Part shown: in pieces, positions 1 through 9,062 of the stretch
Numbering within the stretch: the stretch's first letter is position 1
Layout of the letters: each line of letters begins with the position of its first letter
NCBI RefSeq assembly: GCF_000016425.1
Contig: NC_009380.1
Span: 1,554,144-1,618,143, forward strand
Reading direction: 5' to 3'
Origin: Salinispora tropica CNB-440
GTDB lineage: Bacteria > Actinomycetota > Actinomycetes > Mycobacteriales > Micromonosporaceae
DNA: 64,000 nucleotides
The notes under the pieces: model-generated
Told to the model about the DNA's origin: nothing
The model's input: the letters and a program-made list of their open reading frames with translations, nothing else
Databases searched by the model: none
Made by a program: the position numbers and the translations under genes

Positions 1-71
1 CTGCGGACGCGCCGGGCGGACGTACCCGAGAGCCATGGCACGAAAGCCTACGCAGGGTGGAGGAGGCGACG

Positions 72-1310
72 ATGGCGCAGGGTGCCAGGCGGACGGTCAG
101 ACAGGTGATCGGTGTGGCCGGGCTCGCCGTCGGGGTGGCCCTCTTCCTGTCCGTGGCGGCCATGCGGCATGGGTTTTTTGACCTCGGGGTCTACTACGGC
201 GCGATCCGTTACTGGGTGCACGACGGCGGAGAGATCTACGACTTCCTGCGCCCGTTCACCCAGTACGGCTTCACCTACCCGCCGTTCGCAGCCCTGGTCA
301 TGCTGCCGATGGCGTACGTCTCCTGGACGGTGGCGATCGTGCTGAGCGTCTCCGCGAGCGTGGCGGTCACCCTGGTGCTGTTCTGGTGGCTGCTTGACCC
401 GATCTCGCGCCGTGCCGGCTGGACCCGCTGGTTCGCCATCGCGGTAGCGCTCTGCCTCGCCGCGGCGTACGAGCCGATGCGGGAGACAGTGAACTTCGGC
501 CAGGTCAACATGCTGTTGCTGTTCCTGGTGGCGGTGGATCTGCTTCGGCTACTGCCGTCCGGCAGCCGATGGGCCGGCGCCACCATCGGCCTGGCCACCG
601 CGATCAAGCTGACCCCGGGGATCTTCATCGTCTACCTGCTGGTGACCGGGCGCTGGCGGGCGGCGGTAACCGCGATGGGCACCGCCGCCGGCGCCACCCT
701 GCTCGCCGCCGCCCTCTTCCCGAATGCCTCCCGGGAGTTCTGGACCGAGGCGCTGTGGAACACCAACCGCGTGGGTGAGCTCTCCTTCGTCTCCAACCAG
801 TCACTGCGTGGGGTGGTGGCCCGGCTGAACCCGGAGGATCCGAGCACCGTCGTCTGGCTGGTGCTGGTGGTGGCCGTACTGGCGCTCTGGACGTGGCGCG
901 CCCGGTCTGCGGTGGCGGCCGGTGACGAGGCGACCGGGCTGGCGTTGACCGGTGTGCTGATGTGTCTGATCAGCCCGATCACCTGGGTGCACCATCTGGT
1001 CTGGTTGCTGCCGGCGCTCATCCTGTTGGTGGACAACGCGATGGCCGCGCCCGCCGGTAGCCATCGGCGCCGTCGGCTGCTGGTTGTCGTGAGTGTCGCG
1101 TACGCGTTCCTGATCAGCCGGATCGTGTGGGCCTGGGAGCGGGACTTCACCGGGATTGACGGCTTCCTCGGCAGCAACGTGTACGTCTGGATCAGCCTGG
1201 CGCTGCTGGCGTTTCTCCCGATCCGGCCCGCGGTGGACCGGGCCGCGGTCGAGGTTGCCGGGCCGGACGAGGGCAGCCGGGCCCGGACCGGTGTCGTACC
1301 CGTGACCTAG
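72..1310 (+). CDS. GT87-family polyprenyl-phosphate-mannose-dependent mannosyltransferase (DUF2029)
   Basis: Predicted polytopic GT-C glycosyltransferase of the GT87 alpha-1,2-mannosyltransferase family, which adds mannose from a lipid-linked donor on the outer face of the membrane. About ten hydrophobic helices are visible. Family hallmarks are an acidic DLGVYY loop after the first helix, a YPP motif in the next loop, GQVNMLL and KLTPG. I chose ATG at 72 because GGAGGAGG lies five bases upstream; an in-frame GTG at 57 would overlap that ribosome binding site. The C terminus is a short hydrophilic tail. The acceptor (lipomannan, LAM or glycolipid) cannot be told from sequence. The first 71 bases of the window show no recognisable gene end. 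Confidence 0.8.
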   Translation: MAQGARRTVRQVIGVAGLAVGVALFLSVAAMRHGFFDLGVYYGAIRYWVHDGGEIYDFLRPFTQYGFTYPPFAALVMLPMAYVSWTVAIVLSVSASVAVTLVLFWWLLDPISRRAGWTRWFAIAVALCLAAAYEPMRETVNFGQVNMLLLFLVAVDLLRLLPSGSRWAGATIGLATAIKLTPGIFIVYLLVTGRWRAAVTAMGTAAGATLLAAALFPNASREFWTEALWNTNRVGELSFVSNQSLRGVVARLNPEDPSTVVWLVLVVAVLALWTWRARSAVAAGDEATGLALTGVLMCLISPITWVHHLVWLLPALILLVDNAMAAPAGSHRRRRLLVVVSVAYAFLISRIVWAWERDFTGIDGFLGSNVYVWISLALLAFLPIRPAVDRAAVEVAGPDEGSRARTGVVPVT

Positions 1311-1320
1311 TGTCCCCGTG

Positions 1321-2550
1321 ATGACCGCGCCGGAATCGCTTTCGCTCGCCCAAGCCCGACGGATCGCCCTGGCAGCCCAGGGCTTCACCGACCCGTCGCC
1401 GACCGGTGTACCCACCCGCCGGCATCTGCGCCGGGTGCTGGACCGGGTCGGCCTGATCCAGCTGGACTCGGTCAACGTGCTCCAGCGGGCACACTATGTG
1501 CCGCTCTACAGCCGCCTCGGCCCCTACCCGACGGCGCTGCTCGACGCGGCTGCGTACCGCCACCCCCGGGAACTCTTCGAGTACTGGGGACACGAGGCGT
1601 CGCTGGTGCCGGTCGCGTTGCAGCCGGCGCTGCGCTGGCGGATGGCGCGCGCCAAGAGCCAGGCCTGGGGCGGCATGCGCCGGGTCGCCGAGGAGAACCC
1701 GGACCTGGTGGCGTGGGTCCGGGACGAGGTAGCGGCCCGGGGCCCGATCACTGCCGCGGAGATCGAGCACGACGCTGACCGGGTGACCGGCAACTGGGGC
1801 TGGAACTGGTCCACGACGAAGCGGGCGGTGGAGTACCTGTTCTGGTCCGGCGAGGTGACGGCCGCGGAGCGCACGACGTCCTTCGCCCGCCGCTACGCCC
1901 TGCCGGAGCAGGTGCTGCCGGCGGCTGTCTTGGCGGCGCCCACCCCGAGCGACGCTGAGGCGTACCGGACGCTGGTGGCCGTGGCCGCCCGTGCCCTCGG
2001 GGTGGCGGCGGAGCCCGAGCTGCGGGACTACTTCCGGTTGCCGCTGGCTGAGGCTCGGGCGGCGATCGCCGAGCTGGCGGAGGCCGGTGAGCTGATCCCG
2101 GTGACCGTGTCGGGCTGGCGGCAGCCGGCCTGGCTGCACGCCGAGGCCCGGCTGCCCCGCTGGGTGCGGGGCAACCGGCTGGTCAGCCCCTTCGACCCGC
2201 TGGTCTGGGAGCGGGGCCGCACCCGGCGGTTGTTCGATTTCAGCTACCGCATCGAGATCTATGTCCCGGCACCGAAGCGGGTGCACGGCTACTACGTGTT
2301 GCCGTTTCTCCAGGGGGAGCGGTTCACCGCTCGGGTCGACCTGAAGGCCGACCGGAAGAGCGGTGTGCTTCTCGTGCCGGCAGCCTGGCAGGAGCCCGGC
2401 GTCGACCCGGGCGAGACGGCGTTCGCGCTCGCCGCCGAGCTGCACCGGTTCGCCGGCTGGCTGGGCCTGGACGCCGTGGCACCACCGGGGGCGGGTGACC
2501 TGGCGGTGCCGCTGGCCGCCGCCCTGAAGAGCGTGGCGGGTGTACCGTGA
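1321..2550 (+). CDS. Winged-helix YcaQ/AlkZ-family DNA glycosylase-like protein
   Basis: Member of the HTH_42 (COG3214) family. Escherichia coli YcaQ and Streptomyces AlkZ in this family unhook interstrand crosslinks or bulky alkyl adducts from DNA. The conserved segment QLDSVNVLQRAHY near residue 47 carries the QxD catalytic motif typical of YcaQ-type enzymes (AlkZ uses QxQ). Length of 409 aa fits the family. A GTG at 1318 is an alternative start one codon earlier. There is no clear Shine-Dalgarno; a TAGTGT box ends seven bases before ATG 1321, so the mRNA may be leaderless. The stop overlaps the next start by four bases (GTGA), so the next gene is probably translationally coupled. The exact lesion is unknown. 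Confidence 0.8.
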   Translation: MTAPESLSLAQARRIALAAQGFTDPSPTGVPTRRHLRRVLDRVGLIQLDSVNVLQRAHYVPLYSRLGPYPTALLDAAAYRHPRELFEYWGHEASLVPVALQPALRWRMARAKSQAWGGMRRVAEENPDLVAWVRDEVAARGPITAAEIEHDADRVTGNWGWNWSTTKRAVEYLFWSGEVTAAERTTSFARRYALPEQVLPAAVLAAPTPSDAEAYRTLVAVAARALGVAAEPELRDYFRLPLAEARAAIAELAEAGELIPVTVSGWRQPAWLHAEARLPRWVRGNRLVSPFDPLVWERGRTRRLFDFSYRIEIYVPAPKRVHGYYVLPFLQGERFTARVDLKADRKSGVLLVPAAWQEPGVDPGETAFALAAELHRFAGWLGLDAVAPPGAGDLAVPLAAALKSVAGVP

Positions 2551-3149
2551 TCGACGTGACGAGCGTTGACGGGCCGCAGAGCCGGGCCGCCGCGGCGACT
2601 GATGCCCCGGCCCATCCCGACGGTGTGGGCGGGCCGTCTGACGGCGCTGTCGCGCCCGACGGCTGGCCGGTGGGGGCGGTGCCGGCCTATCCGGTCCCGC
2701 AGCCGGACCGACTGACCCGATTCGTGCTCCGCCTCCAGGAGCGCTCGCCTCGCTGGGCAGTGCCGCTGGCCGCCCTGGGCTGTGTCGGCGCCGGCATCGG
2801 CTACACGCTGTTGTTCGATCCGACCCGGTCCGCGCCGGATGCGGCCCCCACCTGCCTGCTCAAGCTGACGACCGGGCTCGACTGTCCGGGCTGTGGCGGC
2901 ACCCGGGCCCTCTGGTACCTGCTGCATGCGGACCTGCCGGCAGCTGCCCGGCACCATGTCCTCCTCGTCTTCGCGCTGCCCTTCCTGGCGTACCTGTTCG
3001 TGACGTGGGCGGGCCGGCAGGCCTTCGGGTGGCGGTTGCCCGAGCTGCGGATCAGCAACAAGCTGATCGGGGTCTTCCTGGCCGCCTGGTTGGCTTTCTC
3101 GGTGGTGCGTAACCTGCCCTGGGCGCCGTTCACCGCGCTCTACGTCTGA
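2547..3149 (+). CDS. DUF2752 membrane protein
   Basis: A 200-aa protein with a hydrophilic, Pro/Asp-rich N terminus (about 70 residues) followed by about four hydrophobic segments. The DUF2752 signature CPGCGGTR lies at residues 113-120, directly after a conserved K-x-T-G-x-x-CP turn. The family's function is not established; the paired cysteines could bind metal or form a redox pair. It starts with GTG inside the stop of the glycosylase-like gene (GTGA overlap), so the two form a translationally coupled pair. Confidence 0.8.
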   Translation: MIDVTSVDGPQSRAAAATDAPAHPDGVGGPSDGAVAPDGWPVGAVPAYPVPQPDRLTRFVLRLQERSPRWAVPLAALGCVGAGIGYTLLFDPTRSAPDAAPTCLLKLTTGLDCPGCGGTRALWYLLHADLPAAARHHVLLVFALPFLAYLFVTWAGRQAFGWRLPELRISNKLIGVFLAAWLAFSVVRNLPWAPFTALYV

Positions 3150-3340
3150 CTCCCTCTCCTTCGGGCTGCTCGCTGTCGTCCCGGTCGACCCTGCGTGGCG
3201 CTCACCACCCGCCCGCCGCCTGCTCTCGCGCCCCCGCCCGCCCGGCCCGGTCGGCGCGGCGTGTGCGCTGGCCGCGTCCGATCTGCTGCCGGCGGGGTCC
3301 GATTTCCGTCTGCGCCGGTCGCGCCACTACAGTCGCAGGA

Positions 3341-4093
3341 ATGCCGGACATGGTGCAGCCCCAGGTCAAGCTCATTGCGTGGACCCAATTCGCGGTCCCA
3401 GACGACGTTGAGTGGTCAACTGACGCCGACGGGGGACAGGCGCTCGCGGAGTTCGCTGGGCGGGCCTGTTACCAGAGTTGGAAGAAGCCGAACCCGGCGA
3501 CGGCGACCAACGCCGGCTACCTCGCCCACATTCTCGAGGTGGGCCACCTGAGCGTGCTGGAGCACGGCTCGGTGAGCTTCTACTTCACCGGGGTGTCGCG
3601 GTCGCTCACCCACGAGTTGATCCGGCACCGGCACTTCTCGTACTCGCAGCTGTCCCAGCGGTACGTGCCGGAGCGGGACGCCGCGATGGTCGAGCCGGCC
3701 GTGATCGCCGACGACCCGGAGCTGCACAAGCGGTTCGTGGAGGCCGCCGAGGCGAGCGTGCGGGCGTACACCGAATTGTTGGAGGGGCTGGAGCAGCGCT
3801 TCACCGACGAGCCCAACGCCACCCTGCGCCGTAAGCGTGCGCGGCAGGCGGCGCGGGCGGTGCTGCCGAACGCCACCGAGACCCGCATCGTGGTCACCGG
3901 TAACTACCGGGCGTGGCGGCACTTCATCGCCATGCGGGCGACCGAGCACGCCGACGTGGAGATCCGCGAGTTGGCCGTCGAGTGCCTCCGCCAGCTGCAG
4001 GGGGTGGCCCCGAACGTCTTCAACGACTTCGTGATCTCCTCCTTGCCCGACGGCTCCGAGGTGGCGGCCAGCCCGCACGCGGAGGTGTCCTGA
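3341..4093 (+). CDS. thyX: FAD-dependent thymidylate synthase ThyX
   Basis: Flavin-dependent thymidylate synthase, converting dUMP to dTMP with methylenetetrahydrofolate and NADPH. The diagnostic ThyX motif RHRxxSxxxxSxR is present as [13 protein letters not shown] at residues 95-107. The protein is 250 aa, normal for actinobacterial ThyX, and the C-terminal [19 protein letters not shown] segment is the other conserved block. I chose ATG 3341 over an upstream GTG because a TACAGT box ends seven bases before it, suggesting a leaderless transcript; ATG 3350 three codons later is possible. It lies directly upstream of dapA. Confidence 0.95.
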   Translation: MPDMVQPQVKLIAWTQFAVPDDVEWSTDADGGQALAEFAGRACYQSWKKPNPATATNAGYLAHILEVGHLSVLEHGSVSFYFTGVSRSLTHELIRHRHFSYSQLSQRYVPERDAAMVEPAVIADDPELHKRFVEAAEASVRAYTELLEGLEQRFTDEPNATLRRKRARQAARAVLPNATETRIVVTGNYRAWRHFIAMRATEHADVEIRELAVECLRQLQGVAPNVFNDFVISSLPDGSEVAASPHAEVS

Positions 4094-4139
4094 GCCCTTC
4101 CCCGTCGGGGGATCGGAAGCCGTCCGCTAGGTTGGACGC

Positions 4140-5066
4140 ATGACGAGTGACCTCCCTGACAGTCCCCTCCGGGTGGCCTCCCGGCCGTTCGGGCGGGTGC
4201 TCACGGCCATGGTGACGCCCTTCACCGCCGAGGGTGCGCTCGACCTGGACGGTGCGACGCGGTTGGCGAACTACCTGGTTGATGAGCAGGGCAACGACGC
4301 GCTGGTGGTCAACGGCACCACCGGCGAGTCGCCGACCACGACGGACGCGGAGAAGGAACGCCTGATTCAGACGGTCGTCGCGGCCGTCGGTGACCGAGCC
4401 AAGGTGGTGGCCGGGGTCGGGACCAACGACACCCGGCACACGATCGAGCTGGCCGCCGGCGCGGAGAAGGCCGGTGCACACGGTCTGCTGGTGGTGACGC
4501 CGTACTACAGCAAGCCGCCGCAGGAGGGCTTGGTGCGACACTTCACCGCGGTGGCCGATGCCGGTGGGCTGCCGGTGATGCTCTACGACATTCCACACCG
4601 TGCCGGGGTAGCGATCGAGACCGAGACGCTCGTGCGCCTGGCCGAGCACGGCCGGATCGTCGCGGTGAAGGACGCCAAGACCGACCTGACCGCCACCAGC
4701 TGGGTGACCAGCCGGACCGGTATGGCCTTCTACAGCGGCGAGGATTCACTCACCCTGCCCGCGCTGGCGGTCGGGGCGGTCGGAGTGGTTGGCACGTCAA
4801 CCCACTTCACCGGGGCGCGGACCCAGGAGATGATCCGGGCGTTCGACGCGGGGGACAACACCACGGCGCTCGCCCTGCACCGCCAGCTGCTGCCGCTGTA
4901 CACGGGCATTTTCCGGACTCAGGGCGTGATCCTGGTCAAGGCCGGCCTGGCGGCGAAGGGACTCCCCGCTGGCCCGGTCCGTTCCCCGCTGGTCGACGCG
5001 ACCGTCGACCAGCTTGCCCAGCTCCGCGTCGACTGCGCGGCGGCGGGCCTGGACCTCCCTGAATGA
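4140..5066 (+). CDS. dapA: 4-hydroxy-tetrahydrodipicolinate synthase DapA
   Basis: First committed enzyme of the diaminopimelate/lysine pathway, condensing pyruvate with aspartate semialdehyde; a cytoplasmic TIM-barrel aldolase. The family blocks VNGTTGESPTT, VVTPYYSKPPQEG, MLYDIPHRAG (catalytic Tyr149) and VAVKDAKTDL (Schiff-base Lys177) are all present, so it should be active. Length 308 aa is typical. There is no Shine-Dalgarno; a TAGGTT box (4128-4133) ends six bases before the ATG, consistent with leaderless transcription. It is followed after 52 bases by the RNase J gene, a dapA-rnj order common in actinobacteria. Confidence 0.95.
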   Translation: MTSDLPDSPLRVASRPFGRVLTAMVTPFTAEGALDLDGATRLANYLVDEQGNDALVVNGTTGESPTTTDAEKERLIQTVVAAVGDRAKVVAGVGTNDTRHTIELAAGAEKAGAHGLLVVTPYYSKPPQEGLVRHFTAVADAGGLPVMLYDIPHRAGVAIETETLVRLAEHGRIVAVKDAKTDLTATSWVTSRTGMAFYSGEDSLTLPALAVGAVGVVGTSTHFTGARTQEMIRAFDAGDNTTALALHRQLLPLYTGIFRTQGVILVKAGLAAKGLPAGPVRSPLVDATVDQLAQLRVDCAAAGLDLPE

Positions 5067-5118
5067 ACGAACGACACGACGGACGCCGGGTGACGGCGTC
5101 GCAGAATGAGGTGAACGC

Positions 5119-6807
5119 GTGACCGAGGCGCGGATCGAGACAGAACTGCCGCCACCGCTGCCCGAGGGCGGGCTGCGGATCATCCCGCTGGGCGGGCTCG
5201 GCGCCATCGGTCGGAACATGACCGTCTTCGAGTACAACGGGAAGTTGCTGGTCGTTGACTGCGGCGTGCTCTTCCCGGACGTGGAGCAGCCGGGCGTGGA
5301 CCTCATCCTGCCCGACTTCGCCCCGATCCTGGACCGTCTCGACGACGTGCAGGCGATCGTGCTCACCCACGGCCACGAGGACCACATCGGCGCGGTGCCG
5401 TACCTGCTCGCCCACAAGCCGGACATCCCGCTGGTCGGCTCGGAGTTCACCCTCGCCCTGGTTGAGGCGAAGCTCGCCGAGCGGCGGATCCAGCCGTACA
5501 CGCTGACGGTGCGGGAGGGCGGTCGGGAGCAGCTGGGCCCCTTCGAGTGCGAGTTCTTCGCGGTCAACCACTCGATCCCGGACGCGCTCGCCGTGGCCCT
5601 CCGTACCCCGGCCGGTCTGGTGTTGCACACCGGTGACTTCAAGATGGACCAGCTCCCGCTGGACGGCCGGATCACCGATCTGGCTGGCTTCGCGCGACTC
5701 GGCGCGGAGGGGGTGGACCTGCTCCTGTCCGACTCCACCAACGCCGAGATTCCTGGCTTCGTCACGCCGGAGCGGGAGATCGGCCCGGTGCTCGACTCGA
5801 TCTTCGCCAAGGCCCGGGGCCGGATCATCGTCGCGTCGTTCGCCTCGCACGTACACCGGGTCCAGCAGGTTTTCGACTCCGCTGTGGAGCATGGCCGCAA
5901 GGTGGCCCTGATCGGCCGATCGATGGTGCGCAACATGGGCATCGCCCGCGACCTCGGCCTGCTGAACATCCCACCCGGCCTGGTCGTCGGGCTCGACGAG
6001 GCCACCAGCATGCCGCCCGACCAGATCGTGCTGATGTCAACCGGCAGTCAGGGCGAGCCGATGAGCGCGCTGGGCCGGATGGCCAGTGGTGATCACCGGC
6101 ACATCACCATCGCCCCCGGCGACACCGTGGTGCTCGCCTCCTCGCTGGTGCCCGGCAACGAGACCTCGGTCTACCGGGTGATCAACCGGCTCGCCCGAGC
6201 GGGTGCCGTCGTTGTGCACAAGGACGTGGCCAAGGTGCACGTCTCCGGGCACGCCCCCGCTGGCGAGCTGCTCTACCTGCTCAACATCGTCCGGCCGAGC
6301 AACCTGATGCCGGTCCACGGGGAGTGGCGGCACCTGCGCGCCCACGCCCGGCTGGGCGTCGAGTCCGGCGTCGCCGCCGATCGGGTGGTGCTCTGTGAGG
6401 ACGGCGACGTGGTCGACCTGGTCGAGGGGCGGGCCAGCCTCGTCGGGCACGTCAAAAGCCGGTACGTCTACGTTGACGGCCTCGCTGTCGGGGACGTGTC
6501 GGAGTCGCTGCTCACCGAGCGACGGATCCTCGGCGACGGCGGGTTCATCGCGGCCACCGTCGTGGTCGACTCGGTCACCGGGAAGGTGGTTGGTGGGCCG
6601 ACCGTCTCCGCCAAGGGCTTTTCCGAGGATCCGGAGGCATTCAGCCCGGTAGTGCCGTTGATCACCGAGGCGCTCAACCGCGCGGCCTCCGACGGCATCA
6701 CCGACCCGCACCAGCTACAGCAGATCGTGCGCCGCACGGTGGGGCGGTGGGTCAACGACGCGTACCGCCGCCGGCCGATGATCGTGCCGAACGTGGTGGA
6801 GGTCTGA
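5119..6807 (+). CDS. rnj: Ribonuclease J
   Basis: Metallo-beta-lactamase/beta-CASP ribonuclease with combined endonuclease and 5'-3' exonuclease activity in mRNA decay and rRNA maturation. The zinc-binding motif HGHEDH is at residues 84-89, the later ligands occur in AVNHSIPDAL and HTGDFKMD, and the beta-CASP region with SGHAPAGEL plus a C-terminal domain follow. The 562-aa length matches actinobacterial RNase J. The GTG start is preceded by GAGGTGA four bases upstream. The same chromosome also encodes RNase Y at 50.2 kb, so both major Gram-positive-type mRNA nucleases are present. Confidence 0.94.
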   Translation: MTEARIETELPPPLPEGGLRIIPLGGLGAIGRNMTVFEYNGKLLVVDCGVLFPDVEQPGVDLILPDFAPILDRLDDVQAIVLTHGHEDHIGAVPYLLAHKPDIPLVGSEFTLALVEAKLAERRIQPYTLTVREGGREQLGPFECEFFAVNHSIPDALAVALRTPAGLVLHTGDFKMDQLPLDGRITDLAGFARLGAEGVDLLLSDSTNAEIPGFVTPEREIGPVLDSIFAKARGRIIVASFASHVHRVQQVFDSAVEHGRKVALIGRSMVRNMGIARDLGLLNIPPGLVVGLDEATSMPPDQIVLMSTGSQGEPMSALGRMASGDHRHITIAPGDTVVLASSLVPGNETSVYRVINRLARAGAVVVHKDVAKVHVSGHAPAGELLYLLNIVRPSNLMPVHGEWRHLRAHARLGVESGVAADRVVLCEDGDVVDLVEGRASLVGHVKSRYVYVDGLAVGDVSESLLTERRILGDGGFIAATVVVDSVTGKVVGGPTVSAKGFSEDPEAFSPVVPLITEALNRAASDGITDPHQLQQIVRRTVGRWVNDAYRRRPMIVPNVVEV

Positions 6808-6842
6808 GCCGAGGCGCGGCGACGTCGGGGAGCCGGCCTGGG

Positions 6843-8477
6843 TCAGGGCAGCTCCGCGACCGCGTCAGCGTACGCCGAGCCGGTGCGTACCGCGGCGGCC
6901 AGCAGCACATCCAGCTGGGTGGGCGCGACCCCGTGGGACAGGTCGGTGCTGACATCACCGGCCAGCACCAGTTCGGCACCGGAGTCGTGCACGTACGCCG
7001 TCGGTAGGAGTCGGTCCTGGTTCCAGGCGTTGCAGAACGCGTACGCCTCGGCGCGTCGGTCGGCCGACAGCCGGCGGCTGGCCACGGCACGCACGTGCAG
7101 GATCTCGCCGCGCTCGCCGGCCCGCCGTACCTGAATCAGCGCCTCGCCCCAGCGCCCCACGACAGTGTCGGTGGCGTCCAGGACGTACCGGTCGCCGCGT
7201 CGGTCCAGGGCGGTGGTGATCGCTGCCAGACTGAGCGGGACGGGATGGTCGTCCGGTTGGTCGTCCGGCTCGCGGTCGGGTTCGTCGTCGTCCGGGCTCT
7301 CGAACGGCAGGGCTACCGGGTTGGCCAGGGCTTGTTCGGCTGCGCCCCGCTCGTCCAGCCAGGACGCGACCCGCCCGGACTGGTGCCCGGTACCGTTGCG
7401 CGCGTCGAAGCTGCCGGCGAGCCCGGTCGCCAGGTCGGTCAGCGTGGTACCGAGAGCGGCGACGTCGAGGTCGGCTGCGGGCCGTTGCCCGTACGCGGGG
7501 CGGCGAACCTGCTGCTCGCCGAGGTCGGCGGCGACCGCGACCCCGCACACCAGCGCCCCGGCGGCGGCGAACTCCATCGCGGACAGCTCGTCGGGAGCCC
7601 GATCGAGCCGGGGGAGCTGCTCGGTGAGGAGGGCCAACCCGCGGACCGGGTTCCCGCTGAGCGCGCAGAAGCGCAGGTGCGCCGCGAGGTGCGCGAAGCC
7701 GGCCCGCTCACGTCGGTGCCGTTGGTACGCGTGCACGTGCGCCGCCGCAGCTGACTCCGTCGCGCCGACTCGGAGCCACGGCAGCATCCCCGCGGCGAGC
7801 CCCCGCTCGGGTGCTCCGGTGCAGTCGTCCGGGTCGACGCCGGCCAGGACGTCCAGCGCGGCGGACCACTCCTCCCAACCGGCGAGGAGCTCCGCCCGTC
7901 GGACGGCGGCGCAGCTGACGCAACCGTCGGCCGGGGTGGCGGGCGTCGCTGCCCAGCGGTCGTACCAGGACCGGGCGGTGGGCTCGTCGCCGAGGTGGTC
8001 GGCGATCCGGCAGTAGAGTTCGGCGACGCTAGCGGTGTCGGCGGTTCCGAGGTCGTCGAGGAGGGCGCGGGCCTGGTCCAGGCCACCACGCGGGCTGCCG
8101 AGCAGGGCTTCGACGGCGTACCGCCGGTAGCGGGCCAGGGTTTCATGGCCGTCGGGTGGCAGCAGGTCGGGCCGGCGGTCCAGGGCGGCGAGGCAGCGGC
8201 GGACCGGCTCGACCAGGCGCCACCGCCCTTCGTCGAGCAGGTAGGTCTCGATCAGCGCGAGCCGGGCGTCCAGTGCCGAATGGTCGTCGCCGGCGGCGTC
8301 GGCGCGCGCGGCGATCCGTTCCAGCTCGGCGCTGCGGGCCTCGCCGTCGGGGGAGTCCCGGGCGTCGGCCAACTCCTCGGCGAGGGGGCGGCCGTCCCGC
8401 CCGGGTCGTTGGCGGCGCGGTGGCCACCCCGGCCAGCCGAACTCCTCCAGCCCGCGGCCGCCGGGCTGCCCGATCAC
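6843..8477 (-). CDS. Large YbjN-domain protein with helical-repeat N terminus
   Basis: A 544-aa soluble protein. Residues 40-350 are Ala/Leu-rich helices reminiscent of TPR-like repeats, with a CxxC pair (DGCVSCA). An Asp/Pro-rich acidic linker at about residues 395-420 leads to a C-terminal YbjN-type domain (FCNAWNQDRLLP, then TDLSHGV and a repeat of hydrophobic strands). That C-terminal domain is clearly paralogous to the whole 158-aa protein encoded just upstream. Its ATG lies within the upstream gene's stop (ATGA overlap), so the two are translationally coupled. Convergent with the RNase J gene. YbjN domains resemble type III secretion chaperone folds; the function here is unknown. Confidence 0.7.
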   Translation of the reverse strand: MIGQPGGRGLEEFGWPGWPPRRQRPGRDGRPLAEELADARDSPDGEARSAELERIAARADAAGDDHSALDARLALIETYLLDEGRWRLVEPVRRCLAALDRRPDLLPPDGHETLARYRRYAVEALLGSPRGGLDQARALLDDLGTADTASVAELYCRIADHLGDEPTARSWYDRWAATPATPADGCVSCAAVRRAELLAGWEEWSAALDVLAGVDPDDCTGAPERGLAAGMLPWLRVGATESAAAAHVHAYQRHRRERAGFAHLAAHLRFCALSGNPVRGLALLTEQLPRLDRAPDELSAMEFAAAGALVCGVAVAADLGEQQVRRPAYGQRPAADLDVAALGTTLTDLATGLAGSFDARNGTGHQSGRVASWLDERGAAEQALANPVALPFESPDDDEPDREPDDQPDDHPVPLSLAAITTALDRRGDRYVLDATDTVVGRWGEALIQVRRAGERGEILHVRAVASRRLSADRRAEAYAFCNAWNQDRLLPTAYVHDSGAELVLAGDVSTDLSHGVAPTQLDVLLAAAVRTGSAYADAVAELP

Positions 8478-8950
8478 GACCGCACCCCGCCGGGCAGCCG
8501 GGCCACGTCGGCGGCGAGCTGGCAGCCGGTGGTGATGCCGCGGTCGAGGAGCCGGTCGAGTTGGTGCGGGGTCACGCCGCGTTCGAGGTCGGTGATGACC
8601 TCCCCGCAGACTCGCGCCCGACCGTCATCCTCGACGTGCACGAACGCCTTGGGCCAGAGCCGGTCGTGGTTCCAGGCGTTGCAGAAGGCGTGCAGCGCGG
8701 GCACGTACTCGATCGGGAACGTGGGTGCCACGACGGTGCGTACCTGGAGTAGCTCTCCGGCGGTCCCGGGCCGCAGGAACCAGATGAGGCTGTCGGCCCA
8801 GCGGCCGACCAGTTCCCCGGCTGGGTCGGTCTCCACCAGGTATCCCCGGTGGGTGAGCACGGTGGCGATCAGCTCACCGCTGAGCGGGCTTAGGGCGCCC
8901 GGGTAGCCGCCCAGGAGGCGGTCCGGAATGTCCCCGGTCGGCGACGCCAT
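8474..8950 (-). CDS. YbjN-domain protein
   Basis: A 158-aa single-domain YbjN-family protein, the first gene of a two-gene reverse-strand operon. Diagnostic segments are VGRWADSLIWFL, HAFCNAWNHDRLWPKAFV and TDLERGVTPHQLD; each has a counterpart in the C terminus of the downstream 544-aa protein. AGAAGGGA lies six bases before the ATG, supporting the start. It is divergent from ftsK across about 110 bases. No enzymatic motif is visible; such proteins are thought to act as regulators or chaperone-like factors. Confidence 0.75.
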   Translation of the reverse strand: MASPTGDIPDRLLGGYPGALSPLSGELIATVLTHRGYLVETDPAGELVGRWADSLIWFLRPGTAGELLQVRTVVAPTFPIEYVPALHAFCNAWNHDRLWPKAFVHVEDDGRARVCGEVITDLERGVTPHQLDRLLDRGITTGCQLAADVARLPGGVRS

Positions 8951-9062
8951 ACGGCATCCCTTCTGAGGCGAATATCACGACCGGCGGCGGATTCGCGTGC
9001 CGACGCGCGGACACGACCTGAAATAGCGGCGATCCGCCGGGTACCGCCGCTAGGTTGATGCT

